Counted from the stretch's first letter, positions 17,749 to 26,329 are shown. The stretch is 64,000 nucleotides of DNA from Flavobacterium sp. HSC-32F16 (GCF_024171645.1 NZ_JALKAC010000001.1:1302001-1366000), one strand, 5' to 3'. Made by a program: numbers and translations. Notes: generated from the sequence alone by a model not told the origin.

Positions 17749-17870
17749 GGTGCTAAGGTTCTAAGGGACTGAGGTTCTAAGTTTTTTAAAAAATTTAAAG
17801 GCTCAAATATTCAAAGAATATTTGAGCCTTTTTTCTTAGTGCCTTAGTATCTTAGAACCTTAGCAACTTA
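17747..17870. repeat. octamer array / terminator / inverted octamer array, copy 2
   Basis: The left arm (17747-17781) is four 8-base units, AAGGTGCT, AAGGTTCT, AAGGGACT, GAGGTTCT. The right arm (17835-17870) is four units in the reverse orientation, CTTAGTGC, CTTAGTAT, CTTAGAAC, CTTAGCAA. A 15-bp hairpin sits exactly between. The unit can be written CTAAGnnn. Confidence 0.75.
17798..17834. terminator. bidirectional rho-independent terminator
   Basis: A perfect 15-bp stem (17798-17812 with 17816-17830) around an AAA loop is followed by T-runs in both directions, between the convergent helicase and lactonase genes. Confidence 0.85.
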
Positions 17871-17872
17871 AA

Positions 17873-18985
17873 TTAAATTTTCGTAAAAACCAACCCTACA
17901 GGCGAACACAATTGAATTCGTTTTCCTGTATCTGTAATTTTTCCTGTTGCGATATCCCTTTTAAAAATAACAATATCGTTTGTATATTGATGACCAACTA
18001 AAAGATAATTTCCTGTTGGGTCAATAGAAAAATCTCTTGGACCTTTTCCTAAAGTACTTTGTTGTTCTACTAATTCTATAGTTCCGTTTTTAAGGATTTT
18101 ATAAACCGAAATCGCATTGGCATCTACACGATCAGAAACATATAAAAAGTTTCCGTCAGGTGATATTTTTATAGCTGCAGCGCCAGTTCCGCCTTTAAAA
18201 TCTTTTGGCAAAATACTGGTTTCAGCAATTACTTTTAAACTTCCGGTTTTATCATAGCTGAAAGTTGTCAGCGTACCATCTAATTCCTGAACTAGATAAA
18301 TAAATTTTCCATCTTTGCTAAAAGTCAAATGTCTTGGGCCACTTCCCGGTTTAACATCAACACTTCCTTTTAAAGTTAAAATTTCATTTTTAGACGCAGG
18401 ATTATATTTGTAAATAAACACTTTATCTAAACCTAAATCATTAGAAAGTACAAACTTTTTATCCGGAGAAAAAGCAACCATGTGTACGTGAGCCTTTTCC
18501 TGACGCGCCGCGTTTGGCCCTTTTCCTTCGTGCTGAATTAATTGCTGTACTTCAGAAATGCTTCCGTCAGTATTCTTTTTATAAACAACAATACTTCCGC
18601 CAGAATAATTAGCAGCGATTACATTTTTGTCGTCATTTATTAAATGACAAGGATCGGCTCCTAAAGCATCATTTTTATTCAAAAAATTAATTTTTCCTGC
18701 TGCAGAATCATAACCAAATGCACTTACGGTACTATGAGTTCCGTTTTCATTTACGGCATAAATAAATTTATTATCTGCCGAAACAGACAAATAACTTGGA
18801 CTTACAACATTTTCTGAAGAATTTTTCAATTTAAAATCACCCGAATTTGCATCAAATTCGTAAACATAAATTCCGTTACTCTGGCAGGTATTGGTATAAG
18901 TACCAACCAAAAGATTAAATTTATTTTGAGCTTTTGCAGTTGTGACTACCAAAGCTGAAAATAATACTAGATATATTTTTTTCAT
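17873..18985 (-). CDS. lactonase family (beta-propeller) protein, exported
   Basis: The 370-residue protein has the signal peptide MKKIYLVLFSALVVTTAKAQ and a seven-bladed propeller of the 6-phosphogluconolactonase (PF10282) type: LLVGTYTNTCQSNGIYVYEFD, SPSYLSVSADNKFIYAVNE, AHVHMVAFSPDKKFVLSNDLGLDKVFIY and GPRDFSIDPTGNYLLVGHQYTNDIVIF. E. coli Pgl is cytoplasmic; an exported member may instead hydrolyse another sugar lactone outside the cytoplasm, so I do not call it Pgl. It is convergent with the helicase. Confidence 0.85.
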   Translation of the reverse strand: MKKIYLVLFSALVVTTAKAQNKFNLLVGTYTNTCQSNGIYVYEFDANSGDFKLKNSSENVVSPSYLSVSADNKFIYAVNENGTHSTVSAFGYDSAAGKINFLNKNDALGADPCHLINDDKNVIAANYSGGSIVVYKKNTDGSISEVQQLIQHEGKGPNAARQEKAHVHMVAFSPDKKFVLSNDLGLDKVFIYKYNPASKNEILTLKGSVDVKPGSGPRHLTFSKDGKFIYLVQELDGTLTTFSYDKTGSLKVIAETSILPKDFKGGTGAAAIKISPDGNFLYVSDRVDANAISVYKILKNGTIELVEQQSTLGKGPRDFSIDPTGNYLLVGHQYTNDIVIFKRDIATGKITDTGKRIQLCSPVGLVFTKI

Positions 18986-19080
18986 AGTTAGTTTTTTGAA
19001 TATGCTAAAATAAGGAATAATATCTTTTACATCATTACAAATGAAACCAGAAAAGTTACATTTTTGAAAAAGGTTTTTTC

Positions 19081-19158
19081 ACCATATAAGTGATATAAGT
19101 TCATTTTAGAACACTTAAATATTTTTTACTTATAATCTCTTACATGAACTTATATGGT
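19081..19158. repeat. inverted repeat ACCATATAAGT...ACTTATATGGT
   Basis: Arms at 19081-19102 and 19145-19158 are inverted copies of ACCATATAAGTTCA, separated by about 42 bases. It lies between the divergent lactonase and BatA genes, with the BatA promoter just right of it. Confidence 0.5.
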
Positions 19159-19174
19159 TCAACCAAAAAATTTG

Positions 19175-19182
19175 TATTTTTG
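19175..19182 (+). promoter_or_regulatory. putative -7 element of the BatA gene
   Basis: TATTTTTG matches TAnnTTTG and lies 49 bases before the ATG at 19232. The -33 position is not a clean TTTG. Confidence 0.45.
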
Positions 19183-19231
19183 ACCAGCATCTTCGCGAAA
19201 AATAAAAGTAGCGAAGTAAATCGAAGCCAGA

Positions 19232-21160
19232 ATGCATTTTAAACACCCCGAAATTCTATACTTTCTTTTTTTATTGATTGTTCCAATTTTGGTTCATTTA
19301 TTTCAATTACGAAGATTTAAAACTTCTTATTTTACAAATGTTCGTTTCCTGAAAGAACTGGCGATTCAAACCCGTAAAAGCTCAAAAATCAAAAAACGAT
19401 TATTGCTTGCCACTCGTCTTTTATTACTTACGTGTGCTATTATTGCTTTTGCACAGCCTTTTGTTGAGGCTAAAGACAGCAAAAATGCTTCAAACGAAAT
19501 GTATATTATCTTAGACAATTCGTTTAGTATGCAGGCAAAAGGCAAAAAAGGAGAATTGCTAAAACGCGCCGTTCAGGAATTACTCGAAAACACGCCCGAA
19601 ACGGCTCAATTTTCATTATTGACAAATACCGAAAATTACTGGAATACCGATATAAAATCATCCAAAACTGCTTTGCAGAATTTAAAATACAGCGCAACGC
19701 CTTTTGAACTTTCGTCGATTATGGCAAAAGTAAAAGCGCATAAATCGGCACATAAAAAAGATATTGTTATTATTTCTGATGCCGTTGGTTTGACTGAAAA
19801 TGATATTAAAAACATTGATTCTGAAGAAAAACCCTATTTCATAATTCCCGAAGCTGAACAAAAAAATAACGTTTCTATTGACAGCGTTTACATCAATCAG
19901 ACTTTAGAAAATTTCTACGAAATAAGTGTAAATTTATCAGGTTACGGAGAAGATTTTAAACCAATTTCGACTGCTTTATACAACCAAAATAAACTGATTG
20001 CCAAAACAATTATCAATTTTGATGCTAAGAAAAAGAAAATCAACTTCACGATTCCAAAAGAAGCTTTCCATGGTTATGTTTCTATTGAAGACAATGGTTT
20101 AACTTATGATAACAAGTTGTTTTTCAGTATTTCTAAAAACAAAAAAACAAACGTAATCAGCATTGGCGAACCTGAAAAAAGTAATTTCTTATCGAGAATT
20201 TACACTTCTGCCGAATTCAATTATAATAATTATTCTATCAGTTCTTTAGATTATAATAGTTTAGAAAAACAAAACACTATAATATTAAATGAATTAGTTG
20301 AAATTCCACAGGCTTTACAAACGACTTTAAAGGCATTTGTTTCTAAAGGTGGAAATCTAGTTGTAATCCCTTCTGAAAAAAGTTCAATTTCAAACCTCAA
20401 TTCATTTTTAGGGAATTTTGGAAAAGTTCAGTTTAACAATCTTAAAACAGAAAGCAAGTTAATTACCAAAATTAATTTCGATCATCCTTTATTTTCTGGA
20501 GTTTTTGAAAATAAAATAACGAATTTCCAATATCCAAAAACAAACAGTTCATTTGATATTTCAAGTCCATATCCGGCGGTTTTATCTTATGAAGATCAAA
20601 GTACATTTGTAACGGCAATTCAAAACCCGACGGCTGGAATTACAGTATTCTCAGCACCAATTAATGCAGCAAATTCAAACTTTCAGCAATCACCCTTAAT
20701 TGTTCCGTTGTTTTATAAAATGGCGCAGAACAATCAAAAAACGGGTGTAAATGCCTTAACAATTGGAAATAATCAACCATATTTTGTGGATGTTTTATTG
20801 ACAAAAGATGCAATTCTGGAAGTAAAAGGAACTGAAGATTCGTTTATTCCGATTCAGCAGATTTTGAATAATAAAGTCAAATTAACGTTTAATGATTTCC
20901 CTGAAACAGCTGGAAATTACAGCGTTTTTGATAAAAAAGAATGGATTGAAAATTTGAGTTTTAATTACAAAAGAACCGAAAGCGATTTGAGTCAGGTAAA
21001 TACAAATGTAGTTTCTGATTTTAAAACCGCCGATACGATTTCGACCATTTTTAACACCTTACAAACTGAGCGGACTGACAGCCAAATTTGGAAATGGTTT
21101 GTTATCTTTGCACTGTTATTTTTAGCATTAGAAATGGCGGTTATAAAATTTGTAAAATAG
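19232..21160 (+). CDS. BatA domain-containing membrane protein
   Basis: The 642-residue protein starts with the BatA signature FKHPEILYFLFLLIVPILVHLFQLRRFK, a second helix (LLLATRLLLLTCAIIAFAQPF, about 58-78), then a von Willebrand factor A-like domain (YIILDNSFSMQAKGKKGELL, with DxSxS) and a large extracytoplasmic region, ending in a third helix (IWKWFVIFALLFLALEMAVIKFV). BatA proteins belong to the aerotolerance operon of Bacteroides, but MoxR/BatB/BatD are not beside it here. It probably works as a membrane scaffold or chaperone. Confidence 0.85.
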   Translation: MHFKHPEILYFLFLLIVPILVHLFQLRRFKTSYFTNVRFLKELAIQTRKSSKIKKRLLLATRLLLLTCAIIAFAQPFVEAKDSKNASNEMYIILDNSFSMQAKGKKGELLKRAVQELLENTPETAQFSLLTNTENYWNTDIKSSKTALQNLKYSATPFELSSIMAKVKAHKSAHKKDIVIISDAVGLTENDIKNIDSEEKPYFIIPEAEQKNNVSIDSVYINQTLENFYEISVNLSGYGEDFKPISTALYNQNKLIAKTIINFDAKKKKINFTIPKEAFHGYVSIEDNGLTYDNKLFFSISKNKKTNVISIGEPEKSNFLSRIYTSAEFNYNNYSISSLDYNSLEKQNTIILNELVEIPQALQTTLKAFVSKGGNLVVIPSEKSSISNLNSFLGNFGKVQFNNLKTESKLITKINFDHPLFSGVFENKITNFQYPKTNSSFDISSPYPAVLSYEDQSTFVTAIQNPTAGITVFSAPINAANSNFQQSPLIVPLFYKMAQNNQKTGVNALTIGNNQPYFVDVLLTKDAILEVKGTEDSFIPIQQILNNKVKLTFNDFPETAGNYSVFDKKEWIENLSFNYKRTESDLSQVNTNVVSDFKTADTISTIFNTLQTERTDSQIWKWFVIFALLFLALEMAVIKFVK

Positions 21161-21181
21161 ATTTCTGACTATTCGTTTAGT

Positions 21182-21272
21182 ATGTCATTTCGACCGCAGG
21201 GAGAAATCGCACATGCTGAGAACGTACTGAGCGGAAAATTGGATGCGATTTCTCCTTCGTCGAAATGACATG
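21182..21272. repeat. REP/MITE-like inverted repeat
   Basis: The left arm (ATGTCATTTCGACCGCAGGG then AGAAATCGCA) and right arm (ATGCGATTTCTCC then TCGAAATGACAT) are inverted with a few mismatches around a 26-base centre. A related unit is at 973-1076. Confidence 0.7.
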
Positions 21273-21309
21273 CAAGAATCTTTAACTAAAAAAATAAATT
21301 TCTCTACAT

Positions 21310-22560
21310 ATGAAAATAATCATCAAAAGCGCCAAAATTATCGACTCAAAAAGTCCGTTTCATAACCAGACTGTTGATCTTTTAATTGCAGATGGTTTAA
21401 TTGAAAAAATAGGAGTTTCTCTTCCAAACGATGACGCAGAAGTAGTAAGATTTGACGATCTTCATGTTTCACAAGGCTGGTTTGACAGCAGTGTTTCTCT
21501 TGGAGAACCAGGTTACGAAGACAGAGAAACTATTGCAAACGGATTAAATGTTGCAGCAAAAAGCGGTTTTACAGCAATTGCTTTACAGCCAAACTCCTTC
21601 CCGATTATTGACAATCAGTCTCAGGTAAATTTTGTAAAAAATAAAGCAAATGGTTTTGCTACAGAAATTTTCCCAATTGGTGCTTTAACAAAAGCCAGCG
21701 AAGGAAAAGATATGGCTGAACTTTACGACATGAAAAAAGCCGGAGCAATTGCTTTTGGAGATTATAACAGAAGTATTGATAATGCTAATTTGCTAAAAAT
21801 TGCATTGCAATATGTTCAGGATTTTGATGGTTTGGTTATTACTTATTCGCAAGATCCAAATTTGAAAGGAAACGGCGTTGCCAATGAAGGAATCGTTTCA
21901 ACAAGATTAGGTTTGAAAGGAATTCCAAATCTAGCCGAAGAACTTCAAATATCAAGAAACTTATTTTTACTGGAATATACTGGAGGAAAACTTCATATTC
22001 CGACAATTTCTACAGCAAAATCGGTTGAATTAATTAGAGAAGCTAAAGCAAAAGGTTTAAACATAACAACAAGTGTTTCTGTACATCATTTGGTTTTAAC
22101 CGATGAAAAACTAGACGGTTTTGATACGCGTTTTAAAGTTACGCCGCCATTGCGAACTGAAGTTGACAGACAGGCTTTACTAAACGGAATTGCCGACGGA
22201 ACTATCGATACAATTACTTCTGACCATAACCCAATTGATATTGAATTCAAGAAAATGGAATTTGATACAGCGAAAAATGGAACTATTGGTTTAGAAAGTG
22301 CTTTTGGAGTATTATTGACGGTTTTACCGCTGGAAACTGTAATTGCAAAACTAACTTCGGGAAGAACTGTTTTTGGTCTTGAAAACAATACAATCGAAGA
22401 AGGTGCAAAAGCAAACCTTACTTTCTTTACTCCGGAAGGAAAATCAACTTTTGCGAAAGAAAATATTCTTTCAAAATCTAAAAATTCTGCTTTTTTAGGA
22501 ACTGAACTTAAAGGTTATGTGTACGGAATTTTAAATCAAAATCAACTTGTTACAAAATAA
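21310..22560 (+). CDS. dihydroorotase-like protein, metal site degenerate
   Basis: The 416-residue protein has the amidohydrolase/dihydroorotase layout, including FKVTPPLRTEVDRQALL, TSDHNPID and a late LTSGRTVFGLENNTIEEGAKANLTFF. Residues that bind zinc in active class I enzymes are mostly lost: the HxH motif reads DSSVS (59-63), the His after the second strand is replaced (ITYSQDPNL), and the next His is Thr in PTISTAKSV. D151 (FGDYN) and D305 remain. It is therefore likely not an active dihydroorotase in the usual way. Inactive homologues (PyrC', PyrX) serve as structural partners of aspartate transcarbamoylase in Pseudomonas; that role here is inference. It is 4 bases upstream of the next gene. 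Confidence 0.85.
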   Translation: MKIIIKSAKIIDSKSPFHNQTVDLLIADGLIEKIGVSLPNDDAEVVRFDDLHVSQGWFDSSVSLGEPGYEDRETIANGLNVAAKSGFTAIALQPNSFPIIDNQSQVNFVKNKANGFATEIFPIGALTKASEGKDMAELYDMKKAGAIAFGDYNRSIDNANLLKIALQYVQDFDGLVITYSQDPNLKGNGVANEGIVSTRLGLKGIPNLAEELQISRNLFLLEYTGGKLHIPTISTAKSVELIREAKAKGLNITTSVSVHHLVLTDEKLDGFDTRFKVTPPLRTEVDRQALLNGIADGTIDTITSDHNPIDIEFKKMEFDTAKNGTIGLESAFGVLLTVLPLETVIAKLTSGRTVFGLENNTIEEGAKANLTFFTPEGKSTFAKENILSKSKNSAFLGTELKGYVYGILNQNQLVTK

Positions 22561-22564
22561 TACA

Positions 22565-22891
22565 ATGAACAATACAATCGAAGAAGGAAAATCAATCGCT
22601 ATTACCAGTTACATTTTAATTATTGGCGTTTTGATTGCAATGTCTATGAATTCTGAAAACAAAAACAGTTTTGCGTCTTTTCATATTCGTCAGTCCGCAG
22701 GACTATCGATTACTTTTATTTCACTAGCCTTAATCATTAGCCCTTTTGACAGTTATTTGATTACTTTTCCGATGTGGATTTGTATGTCAGTATTATGGAC
22801 TTATGGAATTTTTAGCGCAATACAAGGCCAAACAAGACCAATGCCTTTAGTTGGCGGCTTATATCAGAAATTGCTAAAATCTATAGGATAA
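22565..22891 (+). CDS. small membrane protein (Tic20/DUF4870-like)
   Basis: The start at 22565 (MNNTIEEGK) is preferred over the frame's earlier in-frame codon because the latter lies inside the upstream gene. The 108-residue protein has three helices (about 12-30, 45-60 and 66-85), the motif FASFHIRQSAGLSITFISLALII and the C-terminus PMPLVGGLYQKLLKSI. This resembles DUF4870/Tic20-like proteins, sometimes labelled import component in flavobacteria. It probably forms one transcription unit with the dihydroorotase-like gene and the hydrolase below. Function unknown. Confidence 0.7.
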   Translation: MNNTIEEGKSIAITSYILIIGVLIAMSMNSENKNSFASFHIRQSAGLSITFISLALIISPFDSYLITFPMWICMSVLWTYGIFSAIQGQTRPMPLVGGLYQKLLKSIG

Positions 22892-22917
22892 AAGAAAATT
22901 CGAAATTTTGAAATTCC

Positions 22918-23112
22918 AAAAAAAAAATCCGTTGAAATCAGCGTTTTCGCTTTAGCGAATCTGTTTTATCAGCGTATAAATTTTGAACACGGATGACGCA
23001 GATTTGCAAGCAAAAACGCGGATAAAAACAGATTTTTCATAATAATATCAATAAGCTTAGTCAAAGTTTAAAACTGAACACTAAAAAAACCGAACACTGA
23101 ACACTAAAAAAA
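22918..23112. repeat. intergenic repeats (CACGGATGACGCAG and CTGAACACTAAA)
   Basis: The gap holds a GTTTTCGCTTTAGCGAAT hairpin, copies of an ACGGAT/CGCGGAT repeat similar to the one near 945, and a direct repeat CTGAACACTAAA (23072 and 23096 region). No gene or promoter is clear. Confidence 0.4.
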
Positions 23113-23757
23113 ATGAATCTATCTTTAGAATATAAAATACAAGAACCAAAAGTAATTTTAGATAAAAATCCGTTATTGCTTTTATTGCACGGATACGGCA
23201 GCAACGAAGCGGATTTATTCTCATTTGCTTCTGAACTTCCAGACAATTATTATATCATTTCGGCGAGAGCACCTTATGATTTGCAATATGGCGCTTACGC
23301 TTGGTATGCCATCAATTTTGATGCAGATCAGAATAAATTTTCAGATAATGAACAAGCTAAAACTTCAAGAGATACAATCGCATCTTTTATTGATGAGTTA
23401 GCGGCAAATTATCCTATTGATGCAAACAATGTAACTTTAATTGGTTTTAGCCAGGGTTCTATTTTAAGCTATTCTGTTGCACTTTCTTATCCTGAAAAAA
23501 TTCAGCGAGTTGTGGCAATGAGTGGTTATTTTAATGAAGAAATTATCAAAGAAGGTTTTGAAAACAACGACTTTAAAAACCTAAAAATATTTGCCTCACA
23601 CGGAACTGTAGATCAGGTTATTCCAATTGAATGGGCTAGAAAAACTCCCGCAATTTTAGAAAAATTAAATATTCCTGTCACTTACAAAGAATATCCAGTT
23701 GGGCACGGAGTTGCTCCGCAAAATTTCTTTGATTTTAAGAATTGGCTGGTTGGCTAA
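23113..23757 (+). CDS. alpha/beta hydrolase (carboxylesterase/phospholipase type)
   Basis: The 214-residue protein fits the small esterase family (Est/acyl-protein thioesterase type). The oxyanion motif LLLLHGYGSNEADLF is near residues 22-36, the nucleophile is S113 in GFSQGS, and the acid and base are D167 (HGTVDQVIP) and H198 (PVGHGVAP). It has no signal peptide, so it is cytoplasmic. The substrate is unknown, but short-chain carboxyl esters or lysophospholipids are usual. Confidence 0.88.
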   Translation: MNLSLEYKIQEPKVILDKNPLLLLLHGYGSNEADLFSFASELPDNYYIISARAPYDLQYGAYAWYAINFDADQNKFSDNEQAKTSRDTIASFIDELAANYPIDANNVTLIGFSQGSILSYSVALSYPEKIQRVVAMSGYFNEEIIKEGFENNDFKNLKIFASHGTVDQVIPIEWARKTPAILEKLNIPVTYKEYPVGHGVAPQNFFDFKNWLVG

Positions 23758-23822
23758 TATTCAGTGTTCAGTATTTTAATGTTTAGGTTTTAGAATTACA
23801 CAATAAATAAGAAAATCATTCT

Positions 23823-23830
23823 TATTTTTG
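23823..23830 (+). promoter_or_regulatory. putative -7 element
   Basis: TATTTTTG lies 13 bases before the ATG at 23843. It supports that ATG over the TTG at 23828, which would sit inside the promoter. Confidence 0.45.
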
Positions 23831-23842
23831 AAAGGAAAAATA

Positions 23843-24439
23843 ATGAGTAATTTTCCATCCATACTTACCGACGAAAAAGCTAATATCAGAAATGGTAAAT
23901 TCATTGATGCTTTATTTTCAATTGACGAAAAATATATTGATAATGTCAACTTTGTGCATTTAGTTAGAATTTACCATGATGCTAAAGAACTGAATGTAAG
24001 AAATAAAATTTTAAAATTGCTTTACAATTTTGAGTTTCCAGAACTAAAAGACTTCTTTAATATTGCGTATAAAAAAGAACGATATCTTGACATGAAGATA
24101 TATGCGCTTCGCGGACTTACAAAATTTATATCTGAAAAAGAAATAGAAAAGCTACTGCATAAATTCAATGCAACATTAAAAAAAAGACAGGAAAGCACGC
24201 CTTATAATTATCAAGAATATGAACTCTTAAGAGGGAAAAATGCCTTACCTTATCTTCTTGAAAGATATCACTACGATTGTTTTCGAGAAACTTTACAGAA
24301 GGTAAACGAGCAATATGAAATAATGCCGGAAGTATTCAAAGGAATTTTTACAATAGATGAAAATGGAGAACTTCTGCAATTAAAAAATCCTGAAGAAACT
24401 TCGAAATCAATAAGAGACTTTTTTGACAATCACAAATAA
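23843..24439 (+). CDS. hypothetical protein, helical
   Basis: The 198-residue protein (MSNFPSILTD start) is predicted mostly alpha-helical, with repeated Leu-rich helices (LVRIYHDAKELNVRNKILKLLYNFEFPELKDFFNIAYKKER) that could be HEAT-like. I do not recognise a family. There is no signal peptide. It is convergent with the lipoprotein gene at 24488-24913. Confidence 0.6.
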   Translation: MSNFPSILTDEKANIRNGKFIDALFSIDEKYIDNVNFVHLVRIYHDAKELNVRNKILKLLYNFEFPELKDFFNIAYKKERYLDMKIYALRGLTKFISEKEIEKLLHKFNATLKKRQESTPYNYQEYELLRGKNALPYLLERYHYDCFRETLQKVNEQYEIMPEVFKGIFTIDENGELLQLKNPEETSKSIRDFFDNHK

Positions 24440-24445
24440 AAGATT

Positions 24446-24480
24446 TTCAGTCGCAGTTTATCTTGAAAACCGCGACTGAA
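24446..24480. terminator. hairpin between convergent genes
   Basis: TTCAGTCGC (24446-24454) pairs with GCGACTGAA (24472-24480) around a loop that also pairs partly. There is no strong T-run, so this may be a terminator or a transcript-end stabiliser. Confidence 0.4.
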
Positions 24481-24487
24481 TACTAAA

Positions 24488-24913
24488 TTACACTCCCGTA
24501 TAAAGAATTTTTCCATCTTTTTTCAAAACATATCCCTTCCAAGGAATCAATTGCCAATCGCCGTTAACCCAGGAATCACCTTCAGATTTTCTTTCCAAAA
24601 TAATAGATTCTTTTTGAGTATCCAGAAAAAGTTCAGCTTTGTTTCCATCAAAAATTACATATGCTGCAGTGGTATACGTTTTTCCATCATCAAAATGTGA
24701 CAACTTAGTTCCTTCAAAAATTCGAATACATTCTTTTTTAAGAGTTGACCAAGTGAAACCAGCCGAAGCTTTACAACCATGAGAATCAGCATCTCCGCCC
24801 ACAGAAACTTCTTTTTTTGGTTCTTCAGAAGTTTTACTTACATTTTCCTGAGAAACTTTTTTGGCGCAAGAAAACGTACTTGCAATAATCAAAAACAAAA
24901 ACATCTTTTTCAT
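24488..24913 (-). CDS. hypothetical lipoprotein
   Basis: The ATG at 24913 gives MKKMFLFLIIASTFSCAKK, a lipoprotein signal with lipobox TFSC (C16). The earlier in-frame TTG at 24937 would add eight residues before it. The rest of the 141 residues holds a Cys near the start of the mature domain, DSHGCKASAGFTWSTLKKECI, and a DGKxYTT pattern. I cannot name a family. It is downstream of the 25462 gene in the same direction. Confidence 0.65.
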   Translation of the reverse strand: MKKMFLFLIIASTFSCAKKVSQENVSKTSEEPKKEVSVGGDADSHGCKASAGFTWSTLKKECIRIFEGTKLSHFDDGKTYTTAAYVIFDGNKAELFLDTQKESIILERKSEGDSWVNGDWQLIPWKGYVLKKDGKILYTGV

Positions 24914-24958
24914 AATCCTATTTAATTTAACGGTCAAAAAAAATAGGATTATAAAATC

Positions 24959-25462
24959 CTATTTTTGATATAACCAAGTTTGATTTACTTCAAAGGTAAT
25001 GTTATCATCGTTATCAACAAAGTATTTTAACAAGACTTCTCCCCATAATTCTCCGTTACTGTAATCTGCGATAATCCAACGGTGGTTTAAGATTTTTACT
25101 TTATTAATAATAAATTTGTTCGGACCTATTTGATCTTGTCCTGTATATGGATTCCCTTTTGGATTAGCATTGAAATCTAAAAGTTTTTCGGTTACAACCG
25201 GAATCAGCTTTTCGAATAAAATTACTTTTCCTCCTGAAGCGCTGTTATCAAAATAATTTTGTGCATTTTCATTGTGCTCCAAAGAAAAATAATCTGCATC
25301 GGCTAATTTAGCTGATACTAAATTGATACTGTCTCTTAGCTTTTTAGTTGTTTTCTCATATCTTTCTTCACCAAATTTAACTTCTCGGCTGTAAAACATA
25401 TAAGTAAAAACATTCATTAATATCGCAAGGATAAAAAGGTAAAGCATTAAGGATTTTTTCAT
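24959..25462 (-). CDS. hypothetical membrane-anchored protein
   Basis: The 167-residue protein has one N-terminal helix (about residues 4-24), then a soluble domain with a short coiled region (EERYEKTTKKLRDSINLVSAKL). The C-terminal half is rich in beta strands, with HRWIIADYSNGELWGEVLLKYF. Family unknown. It starts 12 bases after the metallo-hydrolase gene and probably belongs to the same operon, followed by the lipoprotein. Confidence 0.65.
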   Translation of the reverse strand: MKKSLMLYLFILAILMNVFTYMFYSREVKFGEERYEKTTKKLRDSINLVSAKLADADYFSLEHNENAQNYFDNSASGGKVILFEKLIPVVTEKLLDFNANPKGNPYTGQDQIGPNKFIINKVKILNHRWIIADYSNGELWGEVLLKYFVDNDDNITFEVNQTWLYQK

Positions 25463-25474
25463 TTTGTGGTATAA

Positions 25475-26239
25475 TTAAATTGTAATTTCTAAATTATCGT
25501 AGGCCAGAAAAACATTGTCCGGAAGTTGTTGCTGCACTTCTTCATGAAAACCTAAAACATGGCTTATATGCGTTAAATAAGCTCTTTCAGGCTTTACAAG
25601 TTCAATAAAATCAAGTGCTTCCTGCAAGCTGAAATGCGTGTCGTGCGGTTCAACGCGCAACGCATTTACAACTAAAACTTTTAAATCCTTCAATTTATCA
25701 ATTTCGGCTTGTTCAATAGTTTTTACATCGGTTAAATAAGCAAAATCTTCGATTCTATATCCAAAAACCTGTAAATCTCCGTGCATGGCATTTATAGGAA
25801 TGGCCATTTTATCACCCACAGCAAAAGGATAATTGTTTTCGACTTCGATTGTTTTTACACTTGGAGCGCCCGGATATTTGTTTACAGTTTCGAAAACATA
25901 ATCAAAACGACGTCTTAAATTATCCAGTACACGTTTATGCCCATAAATTGGTATTTCGCCTTGGCGGAAATTAAACGGACGAATATCGTCTAAACCAGCA
26001 GTATGATCTGCGTGTTCGTGTGTGAATAAAATAGCATCTAGCTTGCGGCATCCACAAGAGAGCATTTGCTGTCTAAAATCAGGACCGCAATCGATTACAT
26101 ATGAGTGATCGTCCCACGTGATCCAAATGGATACGCGGAGCCTTTTGTCCTTAGCGTCAGTGCTTTTGCAAACGGGATGATCGATTCCGATGATCGGAAT
26201 GCCTTGAGAAGTACCAGTACCTAAAAAATAGACCTTCAA
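25475..26239 (-). CDS. MBL-fold metallo-hydrolase (PhnP-like)
   Basis: The 254-residue protein begins KVYFLGTGTSQGIPIIG and carries the metal motif THEHADH (H74, H76, D78, H79), later H182-like and HVLGFHEEVQ near the end. This is the PhnP/RNase Z-related branch of metallo-beta-lactamase hydrolases, which cleave phosphodiesters. The start codon is TTG; no ATG is in frame before the upstream stop. A -7 element is at 26258-26265. Confidence 0.88.
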   Translation of the reverse strand: MKVYFLGTGTSQGIPIIGIDHPVCKSTDAKDKRLRVSIWITWDDHSYVIDCGPDFRQQMLSCGCRKLDAILFTHEHADHTAGLDDIRPFNFRQGEIPIYGHKRVLDNLRRRFDYVFETVNKYPGAPSVKTIEVENNYPFAVGDKMAIPINAMHGDLQVFGYRIEDFAYLTDVKTIEQAEIDKLKDLKVLVVNALRVEPHDTHFSLQEALDFIELVKPERAYLTHISHVLGFHEEVQQQLPDNVFLAYDNLEITI

Positions 26240-26257
26240 TTGAACTTAATTTTTTTA

Positions 26258-26265
26258 CAAAAATA
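26258..26265 (-). promoter_or_regulatory. putative -7 element of the MBL gene
   Basis: Read on the minus strand it is TATTTTTG, 19 bases upstream of the TTG start codon. It is divergent from the element at 26300-26307. Confidence 0.45.
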
Positions 26266-26299
26266 GGATTATTTCTCTTTCATTAGAACCCTAATTTAC

Positions 26300-26307
26300 T
26301 AACTTTG
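26300..26307 (+). promoter_or_regulatory. putative -7 element
   Basis: TAACTTTG matches TAnnTTTG and lies 22 bases before the ATG at 26330. Confidence 0.45.
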
Positions 26308-26329
26308 TAACAAATCTATTTAAAATAAA

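Noticed and set aside
17873..18985. Cytoplasmic 6-phosphogluconolactonase (Pgl)
   Set aside because: It has a signal peptide, so the cytoplasmic pentose-phosphate role is unlikely.
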